Below the pieces are notes generated by a model that searched no databases, was not told where the DNA came from, and saw nothing but the letters and a program-made list of their open reading frames with translations. A DNA stretch of 64,000 nucleotides from Zygaena filipendulae (taxonomy: Eukaryota; Arthropoda; Insecta; Lepidoptera; Zygaenidae). The position numbers and the translations under genes were made by a program. The DNA lies in the NCBI GenBank assembly GCA_907165275.2, contig OU015651.1, positions 14,840,501-14,904,500 on the forward strand, given 5' to 3'. Of this stretch, positions 24,401 through 39,400 are shown one piece after another (within the stretch, counting starts at the first letter, position 1; the number at the start of each line of letters is the position of its first letter).

Positions 24401-27400
24401 TTACATGCATCCGACAAAATATACTACGCGCGTGTCTTATCCGACATTTCTTGAAATATGTACGGTCCCATATAACAACCAAAGCGACTGAATGTCTTAT
24501 AAGACATTTCTTATAAGACACAAGAAAATTTCTTGTAATGTGCAAAAGACTTGAGCTTTGCTTCAAGTTATGAACGAGCAGCTTAGACAGTGAACAAAAA
24601 AACAAAAACAAAAGAACGCCGTTAGTTCGAAAAAGGAACACCAAAAAAAAAGAAAAACGATAATAAAAATATGTAAATATAGTAAAAAGCATCATCAGCC
24701 AAGATACGCTACCGTGACCGTGTCGGATGGTTAGGTTATACGGGCGTGGAGTGCGCGAGACCTGGGGGCGGGCGCGCGCCGCCCGGCGGGCTGGGGGCGG
24801 CGCCGGGGGCGGCGGGGGCGGCCCCGGGGGCGGCGGCGGGGGCGGCAGCGGGGGCGCACGGGGAGCGCTCCTGCAGCGAGCGCGCGCGCGTCTCCTGCAG
24901 GATGAAGGTGTTGATGACGAACGCCTCGCGCCGGATGCGGTCGCGCAGCTCGGCCGACATGTCCGGGATCGCCCAGCGGACTATTATCATCACCAGCGCC
25001 ACCACGTTCTGTATGCGAACAGACAAAACGACACGGTCAACACATTGCGAGGGGACGCTTACACTATACAAATACAATATTACTTATATCTAATAGCTGT
25101 CTCCCACGGTTATGAAGCGGTAATTTCGGAGTTCCCGCGGGAATGCCGGTAAAAAAATTGTACCCCTGTCAGTAGTTAACGGTGATTAGCTGTTCCCCGC
25201 ATTAATTCCGGAGTTCCCGCGGGAATTCCGGGATAAAAACTATCCTATCTTTTAAGTTGGACCATTATTTAAACGGTTGCAAAATTTTATCAAAATCCGT
25301 TCAGTAGTTTCGGAGTCCATCGCGGACAAACAAACGTGACACGTGATACGTGATATACACGTTGCAAATGTATTTTTTTTTTTAAACTGAAACTTCTTTG
25401 ATCGCGAGGGAAAAAGAGATTTTATGGCGTCTTATCACGGCGTGTTATGCGGGGCTAAGATGCGCAACACGATAAAATTTTATCGATTCTCGTCGACAAA
25501 GCCATACAATATTATGTCGACGAGAATCGATAAAATGACTCGATAAAATTTTATCGTGTTGCGCATCTTAGCCCGGATGGTCATAGCGAATAAGGGCCCA
25601 GTGGAGCTAGGATGCGCAACATGATAAAATTTTATCGAGCCATTTTATCGATTCTCGTCGACATAATATATCGTTTTGTCTACCAGTGGTAAAAAATGTT
25701 TAACCGAATCTAGTCTTAACTCAATACCCCTGCACTACTGCACTTTTTTGCTTGGACGCCCACAAATATTTGTCGTGTCGACAATTTTATCTTTCGTTCG
25801 ATAAACATATCATGTTGCGCATCCTAGCTCTGCAGGTGAAGAAATCAAAAGGTTGGGCCATTAAATGAGCGGGCGTCACCTCGAAGACGACGACGAACGC
25901 GAAGCGCGCGCCCATCACGTGCCAGTACCAGTTGGAGCGCTGGTAGTCGTCCTTGCCGTGGTACCAGTAGCCGGGGAAGCTGCGCGCGCGCACACATACA
26001 CACATACACACACGGCCATGTTACAGTTTATCAAACGTTGAGTGCTTATCAAAATCGAAATGGGCTTGTCGACCAAATTTTGATTTTGAGTCCGTCTTGT
26101 AGATTAACAAAAAATATTGGACGCGTATTTTTTCTTTTTTTACGTAATGACAAAGTAACGGAGATACATTAAGATGAAATGTCGCGTGACGTCACGCCGC
26201 GCTAAAGTTTATAGCACGTTATGACGTCAAGAGCCCCTACTCCTAAACTTTAATGCGTTTTTTCTTAGTATTTTTTTCAATAAGTTGAAAAAGCATAATA
26301 AAATACGGGTCTGTTATTTTTTATTAATCTACAAGACGGACTAAATAGAATTTTGATTTTTGTTAAAAATACCAAGGCATCATGGGACGGCAATACCAAT
26401 CTATTGCAATATACTGCTATCACATCTAGGCTCGCTTTCATGTCTCCTCAAAAGTTTCTTGGTAAATTCCGAGAGAAAAGTTTGACACATGTAGTAGATT
26501 CTACATGTGACAACTGACAACTGACAACAGCTGACAATTACTGTCAGCTCGCTGTCAACCTCACGATGCACACAGTTTGCGTTATGGTGGGGGCGGGTAG
26601 AGGCAGACAGTGGGCTGGTAGAGGCAGACAGTGGGCGGGTAGAGGCAGGCAGTGGGCGGGTAGAGGCAGGCAGTGGGAGGGTAGAGGCAGGCAGTGGGCG
26701 GGTAGAGGCAGGCAGTTCAGTCTCACCTGCACGTGGTCTCGTTGTATGTGGAGTATATGGGCCCGTTCTCGAGCACGGTGACGTTGAAGTCGGTGAGTGT
26801 GTGATTGATGTAGTTGGCCAGCGAGTTGTCGTTCGCGAACTGGTACACCAGCCGCGGGATGAACTCCGACGTGAACGCTATTATGAAGCCCTGGACACAG
26901 CACCACACGACACACGACTATTTATTTTCTTTATTTCAACATTAATACCATTTAACGTTAAAAGGACAATAAAAAATTACAGTTTGAAACTGACATGCAC
27001 TTAGACTAATCTTTACTTAAAATTAAGTAATCATTAAAACATAACAACGTTGACTTTTATAAGGTAAACAAAGGATGTTGAGGGAGAAAATTCAGATACA
27101 AGTTGAAGGGTGTTTACAATTTTTAAAGAGAAGAATGAAACATGCTAAATGTACGATATAATGAAATCTATGAAGAAAAAGTGAGGTTATGTTGACATCC
27201 GTTAGGTTAGCCTCACTCACGCCTACACGTTTACGCACACACCTGTCGTTGAACGTGTGCGTGCGCTAGACACTAGCAGTGTCTTTTGATATTTGATGGT
27301 GTTTTGGTACTATTGTCATTATATCAGTTACACGCATGGCAATCAAGCGACGGTGCGCGGTGGGCGGTGGGCGGTGGGCGGCGGTGGGCACTCACGTTGG

Positions 27401-30400
27401 TGATGACGCTGAGCTTGCCGATGGAGTCGAGGATGCGGTACCAGACGCCGATGTCGTTGACGCGCTGCGGCACCGGGCGGCGGTAGCACTTGAGGAACTT
27501 GGTCGCGTCCAGCCGCATCTCCAGCACGTTGTTGAGCAGCGCGAACAGCGGCGCCAGCGGGAACGCCGCCACGAAGATCGTCACGAACCCGTACTGCAGC
27601 ACTGCGGGCGCACACTACACTGCCACACCCGCACTCCACAGTACAGTACAGTACAGTACAGTGCAGTCCAGTACCGTACAGTTCAGTATAGTACAGTACA
27701 ATCCAGTCTAGTGCAGTCCAGTACAGTTCAGTCTAGTACAGTACAGTACAGTACAGTACAGTACAGTACAGTACAGTACAGTACAGTACAGTACAGTACA
27801 GTACAGTACAGTCCAGTCCAGTCCAGTCCAGTACAGTCCAGTACAGTGCAGTCCAGTGCAGTCCAGTACAGTCCAGTACAATCCAGTACAGTGCAGTCCA
27901 GTACCATACAGTCCAGTACCGTACAGTAAAGTGCAGTAAAATACAGTCCAATACAGTAAAGTACAGTATAGTCAAATACAGCTGTTCAACGCGGTTTCTC
28001 GCGCAAAAACTACTAAATGGATTTGAATGAAACTTTACAATAATATAGCTTATACATCGGAATAATACATAGGGAATTTTTCTCTGGGAATTCGAGAAGG
28101 AACTGAAATATTTCTTTAAAAATATCTTTGCTTCTCTGTCCATACAATATAGTATAGACACATTTTATAGCAAAACGCTTACCCATCTCCAAGTACTCAG
28201 GGAAGAGCCCCATGTTGCCAAAGTCGACCAGTTTGAAGTCCTTCACCCACTGCAACGGGCTCTTTATGCTGTGGAAAGAAATTATGCGACAATATTAATA
28301 TCATAACAAGTTATTTCGTTTTCACTCATTGTTTATCCGAACACAAATGTTTCCGTAATCTGTACGGTGTACCATAGTTTACTGCTGGTTACAGCTGATT
28401 GTTCTCACATAATTAATTGTAAATTGAGTTACCACTAATACTATATTATAACTGTAAGCTGACAGCGTGCTACTGAAGAGTTTGTTGCGCAGCTTCTTCT
28501 CTGCAGCTATAGCACTAGGAAGCTGTGAAGGGATATTTTATGGGCGCTATCATAATGACTGTAATTTTATTGAAGTCCAAAAGAGTCAAATCAAGGGCCA
28601 AATTTAAATAGATCATTTGACTTTGACTTTGATCCGAATGGTACCAACCGGCGGCTCGCACTCACCGTTTCTTCCTGCCGATGGTGCGCAGCACGTACCA
28701 CCACTTGAGCAGGTGCGGCATCATCATCTCCACGATGGTATTAATGAACTGCTTGCCCACCATGATGATGGCCAGCTGGATGGACAGCTCCAGCAGGCAG
28801 CCGCCGGGCGCGCACTGCACCAAGGGAGGGGACGGACAAAAACAGGCTTACTACCACTCGTGACAAAGAATCCACGTCAAAAATATACCTCAGTTCCCTT
28901 AGCCTAGTTTTTAGATATTCGAAATCTATATAATATAAAAACGAATCCTTATTTCCCTTGGTCACGACATCACACATGAACGGCTGGATCGATCACCATT
29001 AAATTTCTCAATTATAGTTTAAATTCTCAAGAATAGTTTTTATCCCGGAATTCCGCCGGAACCACGGGGCACAGCTAGTAATTATAATAATAAATGCAAA
29101 AGTTTAGTGTTAAGTTTATACTTGCTGTGATGCGAAATAAAGATCAACATCTATGTCTATATCAAGAGGTCATTACATCAACAAACATCATTATCATCTA
29201 AATTGTTATAGTTTTGTGTTCGTACTGCTAAATTCTGTACTTTATATAAGGGGTAACTATTATGGGCTCATAGTGTAATCTTGTAACCTAAATCTATTAC
29301 ATGTTCTTGTAGCTGTTGTTGTCCTGAATAAACGAAAATAAATAAAATAAAATAGGTACCACTGACCTCCTCCTGGCGGTGGCCGAACAGCCGCACGTAG
29401 TCCCCGGGCCGGCCGACGAACTTGCCCTTGAAGAAGGCGATGTAGAAGATGGACGCGTAGTAGTTGACGAACTGCAGCAGGTAGATCTTGAGCGTGAGCG
29501 AGTCGTCGAACTCGGTCTGCGTGCGCAGCAGCTCCTTCTCCGTCAGCCACTCCGCCAGGTACTGGTACACCTGCGCGGCGGGGGAGCGGGCGAGCGGGGG
29601 AGCGTGCGAGCGGGGGAGCGGGCGAGCGGGGGAGCAGGCGAGCGGGGGAGCGGGGGAGCGGGCGAGCGGGGGAGCGGGCGAGCGGGGGAGCAGGCGAGCG
29701 GGGGAGCGGGGGAGCGGGCGAGCGGGCGAGCGGGGGAGCGGGGGAGCGGGGGAGCGGGACGACAAGTCAAAGCTTAAAACTCACTCGCATCCGTACTTAA
29801 AACTTGACATTCTATTGATAGCGAGTACTTATCAAGCATCTCGCTAACACTTTCTTTTTTTTCTTTCATTAATTTACTGGAGTTTATATTTTTTAACTAT
29901 AAAGTAACAAAATTATTTCACATTTAGAATATTAGTTGTAACTAGCTTTCCCCGCGGCAATTTTGGAGTATCCGCGGGAATTCCATGGTAAACTATTAGT
30001 TTTTAGTATTTAACCTTAACCTTTAAATTTAACCTTCCTCAGGGATTAATCACTCAATTTATTGGTGAAAACTGCATGAAAATCCGTTCAGTAGTAAAGT
30101 TTATCGCGAACAGACAGACAGACGCGGCGGGGCATTTTGTTTTATAATATTATGTTAGAATATTTATAGGTAAATATTAGTTATGATTATAAGAAAAAAA
30201 TATTATAAAATAATGTTGTAAAAGTAATAACGAAATTTAGGGTCACAGAAACCGGTATTGTGGTTCATCTTTCAAAACAAACACTTATATTAAAAGTATT
30301 TCAGGATATCTGGTTTTGAAGAAAAAAAAAAAGCTGCCAAGTGCGAGTCGGACTCGCCCATGAAGGGTTCCGTAGCAGCAAGTAACATAATAATATAAAA

Positions 30401-33400
30401 GTTCTTGTAGATCGCTGTAACTTTGATCGACGTTTTAATAATAGTGTATTTTTTGCGGTTTACGATTTATGACGTATTAAAAAAAACCACTTACTAGATC
30501 TCGATTTTCGGTGGAAGTTTGCATGATAATTCCATCATATATTTTTTTTTAGTTTTATCATTCTCTTATTTTAGAAGTTACAGGGGGGGGGGGGATACAC
30601 ATTTTACCACTTTGGAAGTGTCTCTCGCTTAAGCTATTCAATTTAGAAAAAAACTATATTAGAAACCTCAATATCATTTTTGAAGACCTATCCATAGATA
30701 CCCCGCATGTAAGGGTTTGATGAAAAAACATTTTTTTGAGTTTCAGTTCTAAGTATGGGGACCCCCAAAATTTATTGTTTTTTTTTCTATTTTTGTGTGA
30801 AAATCTTAATGCGGTTCACAGAATACATCTACATACTAAGTTTCAACAGTATAGGTCTTATAGTTTCGGAAAAAAGTGGCTATGACACACGGACGGGCAG
30901 ACAGACAGACAGACATGACGAATCAATAAGGGTTTCGTTTTTTGCCATTCGGCTACGGAACCCTAAAAATGTGATTACACGTAAACATAAAGCGTTACTC
31001 ACATAATTAAAAATGCATATGAACACGAGATTGATGCAGGCGGCCGTGACGGAGGTGAACATGACCGGGTTGTAGGTGATGAGCGCGTTGGAGTTGTGCC
31101 GCAGCACGGCGGCGCCCAGCAGCGACATGCGGTACAGCACCACGGCCAGCACGGTGGCCAGCGCCAGCACCACCAGCAGCGCCACCACGCTGAACGACAT
31201 CAGCGCCGCCGGCAGCCGCATGCGCCAGAACGGCACCATCGGCTCGCGCTCGCCCGTCACCACGTTCAGCTGCAACTCGCAACGGGCAACGGGCGCGTTG
31301 CCGGCTCTCACGGACATCGAAATAGCCATGATGGACAAGATGTACAAATCAAAATTCTATTTTCATTACTCATACTCGGAAAGTAGGTCTGAAGTTGCCT
31401 GAGAAGCGGGTTGAAAGTAACACTTTTCAGCCCTAGGGAGAATCGCTTTCAACTGACAGCTGGATACTGCAGAAACTCAAGTTTTTTTTTTATGTCATAG
31501 GGGGCATACTTACTGGCCAGTAGCACACCTAATGGTTGATTTATGTAAAATAAAATTCACTCATTTTTTCTTTAGCTAATTCCTATTTTTATTTTGACTT
31601 TCCTTACATTCGTAATGAAAAGCACAGTGTTATCCTCTGAAGAAAGGCTTATTTTCACCCCTAGGATAATAATGTACTATTACATCTCTCATATGCGGTA
31701 AGTAGGTCCTTATTACCCCCAAATGGAGCTTGTAGGTGACCAATTAGCGCTCTAGGGTAGTAATGTAACTAGAAAAGCCCTAGGGCGGTAAGTTATAAAA
31801 AAAAAAACTTCACTCTTTCAAAAAGTGCGCGTACATCTAACCATCATACTGGCTATAGACATCATGCATTCAGCCCAATGACAAAAGAGGTCGCTTCGCT
31901 ATTCAGCCTTGTCTTCGTATGAGTATAATAGTCATCAATTTTAGCCATCGAACGGCGAGGCTCAATTTCGTTCTTGAAAAAAAAATTAATAAAATGTTTT
32001 ATTCTTGTAATGCCGGTTTTTTTCTACTTACCTCACAATCGAGATGTAAAGCAGAGTAGTTAGCTCGAGTGTAAGCATTAATTGCAGCCCTTGGCTACTA
32101 ATCTACTATTAGTCCGTCAGTTAGAAAAAAAAAATGGGTGAGTGTCGTGCTCGTGGAACACTCGCATTTCTATGCTTCTGTTTCTGCACCTCGTAGTTTT
32201 CGAAAAAGAAAAACCAATAAGCAACCAATAATAATAAGTTTTCTGTAAGTGAAATAATTTTCGAAATCGCTTCAGTAGTTCCAGAGATTACCCTAGGGGG
32301 TAACGTCATAAACTCACAAAGTTCACCTATTTATAATATTAAAATAGATCATTATGTATGTGTGTCTGTTTGCGTGTGCCGCACCTGCGTGCGCTTGACG
32401 TGCGCGAGCCTCGCCAGGTACTGCGGGCGCGGGTGCTCCTCGTACACGTCGAAGCCGGTCAGGTCCCAGCGGTGCGTCATCTCCGCCGAGTAGCGCTTCC
32501 ACAGCTCCAGGAAGCACGCCGCTGGGGGGAAACACACACGGGATAGAGTTGAGATTGAGGGGAAACACACACGGGATAGAGTTGAGATTGAGGGGAAACA
32601 CACGGGATAGAGTTGAGATTGAGGGGAAACACACACGGGATAGAGTTGAGATTGAGGGGAAACAGACACGGGATAGAGTTGAGATTGAGGGGAAACAGAC
32701 ACGGGATAGAGTTGAGATTGAGGGGAAACACACACGGAATAGAGTTGAGATTGAGGGGAAACACACACGGGATAGAGTTGAGATTGAGGGGAAACAGACA
32801 CGGGATAGAGTTGAGATTGAGGGGAAACACACACGGAATAGAGTTGAGATTGAGGGGAAACACACACGGGATAGAGTTGAGATTGAGGGGAAACACACAC
32901 GGGATAGAGTTGAGATTGAAGGGGAAACACAGAAGGGACAGAGTAAAGATCGAGGGGAAACACACACGGGATAGAGTTAAAACCGAGGGGAAACACACGG
33001 AACAGAGTTAAGATCGAGGGGAAACACACGGAACAGAGTTAAGATCGAAGGGGAACACACGCGGAATAAAGATCGAGGGGAAACACACATGGGATAGAGT
33101 TAAAACCGAGGGGAAACACACGGAACAGAGTTAAGATCGAGGGGAAACACACGGAACAGAGTTAAGATCGAGGGGAAACACACGCGGAATAAAGATAGAG
33201 GGGAAACACAGAAGGGACAGAGTAAAGATCGAGGGGAAACACACACGGAACAGAGTTAAGATCGAGCGAAAACACACGCGGAATAAAGATTGAGTGGAAA
33301 AACACACGAGATAGAGTTAAGATCCAGGGGAAAAACACACGGAACAGAGTCAAGATCGAGCGGAAACACACGCGGAATAAAGATCGAGGGGAAACACACG

Positions 33401-36400
33401 CGGAATAAAGATCGAGGGGAAACACACGCGGAATAAAGATCGAGGGGAAACACACGCGGAATAAAGATCGAGGGGAAACACACGCGGAATAAAGATCGAG
33501 GGGAAACACACGCGGAATAAAGATCGAGGGGAAACACACGCGGAATAAAGATCGAGGGGAAACACACGCGGAATAAAGATCGAGGGGAAACACACACGGA
33601 ATAAAGATCGAGGGGAAACACACACGGAATAAAGATCGAGGGGAAACACACGCGGAATAAAGATCGAGGGGAAACACACGCGGAATAAAGATCGAGGGGA
33701 AACACACGCGGAATAAAGATCGAGGGGAAACACACACGGAATAAAGATCGAGGGGAAACACACGCGGAATAAAGATCGAGGGGAAACACACACGGAATAG
33801 AGCAACGCATATTCTATCCTCCACCATCACTGCGGGCCAAGGAAAAGAGATTTTATAAAGAAGCGACACTCTCTGCCTCAATTACATGCCTCCTCGTACC
33901 CCGTGAAAATGACCTTGGTAAAGACGAAGTTTGTCACTTTAGGTTAGGTTAGAATTTACATATTATAACAATTATTCACTGACAGCTGACAGTTACTGTC
34001 AGCAACGATATGCACACGCGCAAAACACATGTACACGTGTACAGGACGGCCATCTTTATTTGTGGGAGAGTACCTACTTGAATCAGTTCATTTGTATGGA
34101 GTTTCCCCGGGCTCATATAGTTGCTAATCTTTGCCGTTACTCTAATCGAGGTGCCTGTTCGATAACTCAGGGATGAAATTAAAGATAAAGATAAAGAAAG
34201 ATTTATTTAAGCAAGAAGAAACACAACACAAATGAACACATACAGAACAACACAAATGAAGACAATTAAAGAATAACAAAATAAATAAAGAAATAAAGAA
34301 AAAAATAAAAACAAAACAAGGAAAACGAAATAAAACTAAACAAGAAACAATAATATATTTTGTCACTTGTGTGGTGTGTCTCCACGCTCAAAATGGTCCT
34401 TGACTCAGCATTATGTCGTGAGTGTGGGGACACTCACGACGCTGGTTTTCAGTCAAGGCCATAGTGACTTAAAAATTAAAACTCTATCGACAACTGACCA
34501 TATTTTCTAGCAACATTTATTCCGTTTTTTGCCTAAATCGTACAAGCTTTGTGTTTTTTTTTTTCAATGAGTTTTATCTGAGCGAACAACCCCATAGGGC
34601 CACCGATGCTCACCCCAGAAGCTCATGAATATGGCGAAGAACACGGTGCTGGGGTTGTCGAACAGGTACGTGACCCGCGACTGCAGGCACGTGGCGCGCA
34701 GGTCCCAGTACTCGCAGAAGTAGTCGCACAGCGGGCACATCTTCACCGTCGAGTTGTAGTTGCATATCTCCTCGCTGATAACAAATACGTACATTGACAT
34801 GTTCAGTTACACTGGACTGGATACACGTAATGGGTATGTGGACTAATTTTTATTTTTTAGTCCGTCTTGTAGATTATTAAAAAATATTGGACACGTATTT
34901 TTTCTTTTTTTACGTAATCAAAAAATATATTGAGTTGAAATTTCGCGTGACGTCACTATTCTGACAGTTTGTATGGCGGTTTTGCGGTTAGTGACGTCAC
35001 GACCTCCTCATCCTAAACTTTAATGCGCTTTATCTCTGTATATTTTAATTTATTTAAAAAAGCAAAAAATACGTGTCTATTGTTTTTTTATTTTCCAACT
35101 GACGGACTAATTAGAATTTTGGTTTTCAAAAGTAGTCAACATCCCTATTTGTTAAGTCTTACTATCGTTACTAATATTATAAATGCGAAAATAACTGTCT
35201 GTCTGTCTGTTACGCTTTTACGCCTTGTCCTTTGGCCACAGTCTCGGCGGCGGCGGCGGCGGCAAACACAATTGGTAGACAACATAAGGAAGAGGCCACA
35301 GCTCGCGCCGCCGAGACTGCAGCGCCGCCCTTAACCGTGTAAATAATAACCCCCTTCAATCTCAGAAACTTACGAACTCAGAAACACCGGAGTCCCCGCG
35401 GGAATGCCGGGATAAAAAGTACCCTATGTCACTCAAGATCACTGTGGCTTCCTATAAGCGAAAGAATTTTCAAATTCGTTTCAGTAGATCCAGAAATTAC
35501 CCCAAAGAGTATAGTAGTAATAAAAAAGATTACCTCCTACAACGTCACAAATTCACAAACTCACAAACTTTACCTCTTTATAATATTAGTATAGATATAG
35601 ATGTGTACTAGCTCTGTGCCCCGCGGTTTCACCCGCGTTAATTTCAGAGTTCCCGCGGGAATTCCGGGATAAAAAGTACCCTATGTGTTAATCTGATGTA
35701 TAAGCTATATTATTGTAAAGTTTCATTTAAATTCATCCAGTAGTTTTTGCGTGAAAGAGTAACAAACATCCATCCATCCATCCATACATACTTACAAACT
35801 TTCGCCTTTATAATATTAGTAGGATAACTAGAGGGTCTCTGTTCGCGTTTCGCCACAGCCGTGGCGTACCTGGGCGGGTTGCTGAACACGGTGGAAGCGG
35901 AGTATATGAAGCAAATCAAGCCAACAACCGAAGCCGGGATCAGCATGTGAGTGTAGAAGCCCAGCCACGCGAAGTACAGACCTGGAGGGTAGAACGTGAA
36001 TCGCATTAACACACCACCCTTTATTTGGACGCAGATAAGCAATAACATGTTAACCCACAAAATGAAGTTATTGATTCAGAACGATTTATTGAGAGTTAGA
36101 GAACGTTTTTTAATTATCTATGTGTTTACCTTGTTACATTGTTAAAATATGTAATTAAATATTGAACATAAAAAATGTTGACACAAAATTGCGCTATAAT
36201 AATTTTAAAACTTTCATTTACTCTAAATTTCTCCAGTGTGGGTTAACACACTATTGCTTATCTATGTCCATTTAGGGGGCATCTGTTAATGGGCATGTTG
36301 ACTAAATTTTTTTTTTTAGTCCGTCGTGTAGATTAATAAAAATATTAGACACTTTTTTTTACGTAATCAAAAAATAACGGTGATACATTGAGTTGAAATT

Positions 36401-39400
36401 TCGCGTGACGTCACTAACCGGTGCAGTTTGTATGGCGGCTTATAGCGGTTAGTGACTTCACCAGCCCCCATCCTAACCTTTAATGCGCTTTATTCTTTAA
36501 TTTTTTCGCTCTCATCGCCACGCCAACTATCCAGCGTTGTTCATTCTCTAGTTTCTATCTACAGCTCTCTATCACCTTAAGGTTGGCTTGAAAATATTGC
36601 CTCTAGCAATAAGGCCGTCTTTTGCTCTGTAGGTATTTACTTTTTATATGTTTTAGTTTTAATCATCTCTCCTGGGGCAATAAAGCATATTTGAATTTGA
36701 ATTTTAATTCATTTTCCATACAAAAAAACGCTTCGATATCGAAAGGACGAGATCGAAAAAACTCGTGCTCCCCGCACTGTTCGCCTATCTCGACTCGAAT
36801 ACAGTTCGGATGTGAACAAGTGTCCCTCACCTATTTTGACGCCGAAGTAGTCCTTGACGTAGTCCAGCGGCTGGTACTTGAGGCACTTGGACACGCTCGC
36901 CCACTCCTCGAACAGCAGGTGGCGCATCGAGCCCGGCGTCTTCAGGTCGCCCTGGGGACACACAAACACACACATAAGCTCACACATTCTTTATTCACAT
37001 ATCGCTTCACCCGCGGTAATTTCGGAGATCCCGCGAGAATTCCAGCCTACGATATAGCCTACATTACTCAGGGATAATGTAGCATTGTAATGGTGAAAGA
37101 ATTATTGAAATAGGTTCAGTAGTTTTTGCGACACCTGGCTGCGTACGTACAACACCTGGCACCTGGCTGCGTACGTACAACACCTGGCACCTGGCTGCGT
37201 ACGTACAACACCTGGCACCTGGCTGCGTACGTGCAACACCTGGCACCTGGCTGCGTACGTACAACACCTGGCACCTGGCTGCGTACGTACAACACCTGGC
37301 ACCTGGCTGCGTACGTACAACACCTGGCACCTGGCTGCGTACGTACAACACCTGGCACCTGGCTGCGTACGTACAACACCTGGCACCTGGCTGCGTACGT
37401 ACAACACCTGGCACCTGGCTGCGTACGTACAACACCTGGCGCCTGGCTGCGTACGTACAACACCTGGCGCCTGACTGCGTACGTACAACACCTGGCACCT
37501 GGCTGCGTACGTACAACACCTGGCACCTGGCTGCGTACGTACAACACCTGGCACCTGGCTGCGTTCGTACAACACCTGGCGCCTGGCTGCGTACGTACAA
37601 CACCTGGCACCTGGCTGCGTACGTACAACACCTGGCACCTGGCTGCGTTCGTACAACACCTGGCGCCTGGCTGCGTTCGTACAACACCTGGCGCCTGGCT
37701 GCGTACGTACAACACCTGGCACCTGACTGCGATGATGTGTCACCTTGCACCTAGTGTGCGTTTCGTGGGTTTGGGCGCAGTTGTTCGGTTAAAATTTCAC
37801 TCGTTTGAGTTGCAACCAAGCCACAGAACGATCGAGTTGTTTTTTTAACCGCAAAATATTTGAAATTTCAGGCGCCATTTGTTTTCTCTCAACTCATATT
37901 GCTAATAAGACTGTTTTACATCCAATTATAAACTTTTTGTGACTACGGCACCTCCCCTTTGTTCGTGAGAACTCCGATTGATTTCTTTTTCGACGAATCC
38001 GGTTTTTGGCGCAAACTTTGACACTTCTTAAACAATACATAGCTGTCAGAGTCAAAATTAACCTGCTTCGGAGATGGTTGTTTGGTTGTTGCACTCTGAA
38101 CCACGGAACGGGTGAAACTACGCTCTGACAGCTGTCGGAATAACATTTCACCAAGGCACAGAACGGGTACAGAGCGCGCTCGAGCGCGTTCGAGTGCACT
38201 CGTGCGAATCCACGGAACGCGCCTCTGACAGCGCGCGTATGCGTCGCCTGTCACATTTGACACCTGTCAGCAGTCAGCAGTCAGCACTCACGTCGTGCAG
38301 CGGGTAGGCGGCGCTGTAGACGTTGTTGGCGATGAGCCGCGTGACGCCGAAGCCGAAGTCGTCGCTGGCGTCCTCGGTGAACTTCTTGCGGTCCAGGATG
38401 AACTGCACGATGCGCGAGCGGATCGACGGCGTCCAGAAGCACTCGGCGCTGGTGTCGAACCTGGCCGCGCCGCCGCCGTACGGAAGATATTTATTTTGTT
38501 AATAGGGAATTTTAGTGTTTATTTCTTACTATAGCTGTGCCCCACGGTTTCACCCGCGTGAAAAGTTTTAATGTAACAACTTTTTTTTTCGACATAAGCT
38601 ACCTGTTCAGTAGATTCGGAGATTATCGCGTGTCTGTTGACACACAGACAGACAGAAAAGCTTTTTAAAAACCCTTTTTTGTGGTTGGTTACTCTTCGTT
38701 ATCGTCCCCTGTCAGTTTTTGTTAAAAATATTCAATGCACGGAATTGCAGATCCTACTCTTTTATTATAGTATAGATGTTAATGTTGGATACTCACAGAA
38801 ACTCTTTGTCCTTAGAGAATATGCCGGTGAGGCGGTGCTTCCTCTCTGGGAATATGCTGGGGTCGACCCTCAGCCGCGCCATGAAGCGATCCCAGCAGCC
38901 CTCCATCTGCTCTATCACGGTGTTCGACTTCTCCTGCACGTCCTTCAACGCCGTGAACTGGGCGGAGGAATGTGCGCTTTATTCGCAGCGTCATAAAGTG
39001 CAATATGTTTTGGCATTCGAGAAGCACTTTAAAATGCAATTTTATTGGAATACGAATTTTTGTGATTTGAAGATTATTTTTAATATTGACTCGGTCATGG
39101 GAAGAGCATTGGCAACATAAATGTCTATTGAAATGCGTTATAACAAATACTTTGTAAATGGTATTTAGCTCTGACGTAAAATATGTTAACAATGTATGAG
39201 CATCTATACTAGTATAGGTACAGTCAGCTGCAGAAATATGTAAACCTTTTTGACAATCATTGAATCTTATTGCAATGGTAAAAAGGTTGAAAGACTCACC
39301 AAAGTTTATTCGTGCTGCTGACTGTACTGGGAACTAAGAAAAACGCATTCTGTTTTTGTATCTAGGTAGAGATATTTTTCTGGTATAAGCAAGGTTTTCA

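Noticed and set aside
24727..25152. Plus-strand Gly/Arg/Ala-rich ORFs opposite exon 19
   Set aside because: Antisense shadow of the GC-rich anoctamin exon; no independent evidence.
27336..28161. Plus- and minus-strand ORFs with [10 protein letters not shown] or [10 protein letters not shown] repeats
   Set aside because: Translation of the CAGTA pentanucleotide satellite; not a protein.
29268..29847. ORFs rich in [11 protein letters not shown] or [10 protein letters not shown]
   Set aside because: The 8/16-bp GC-rich repeat, joined on one strand to the real anoctamin exon 13.
32323..33881. Long ORFs on both strands (up to 239 codons) in the 32.5-33.8 kb region
   Set aside because: They are the translation of the 33-bp and 28-bp minisatellite units, open on both strands and in several frames at once, with no splice or start context; the region is intron 10 of the anoctamin.
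37128..37733. CRISPR-like regular repeat spacing
   Set aside because: Head-to-tail units without unique spacers in a eukaryotic intron; a minisatellite.
37064..37848. Four overlapping ORFs of about 200-240 codons
   Set aside because: 28-bp minisatellite read through in each frame; repeated [18 protein letters not shown] peptides have no known fold.
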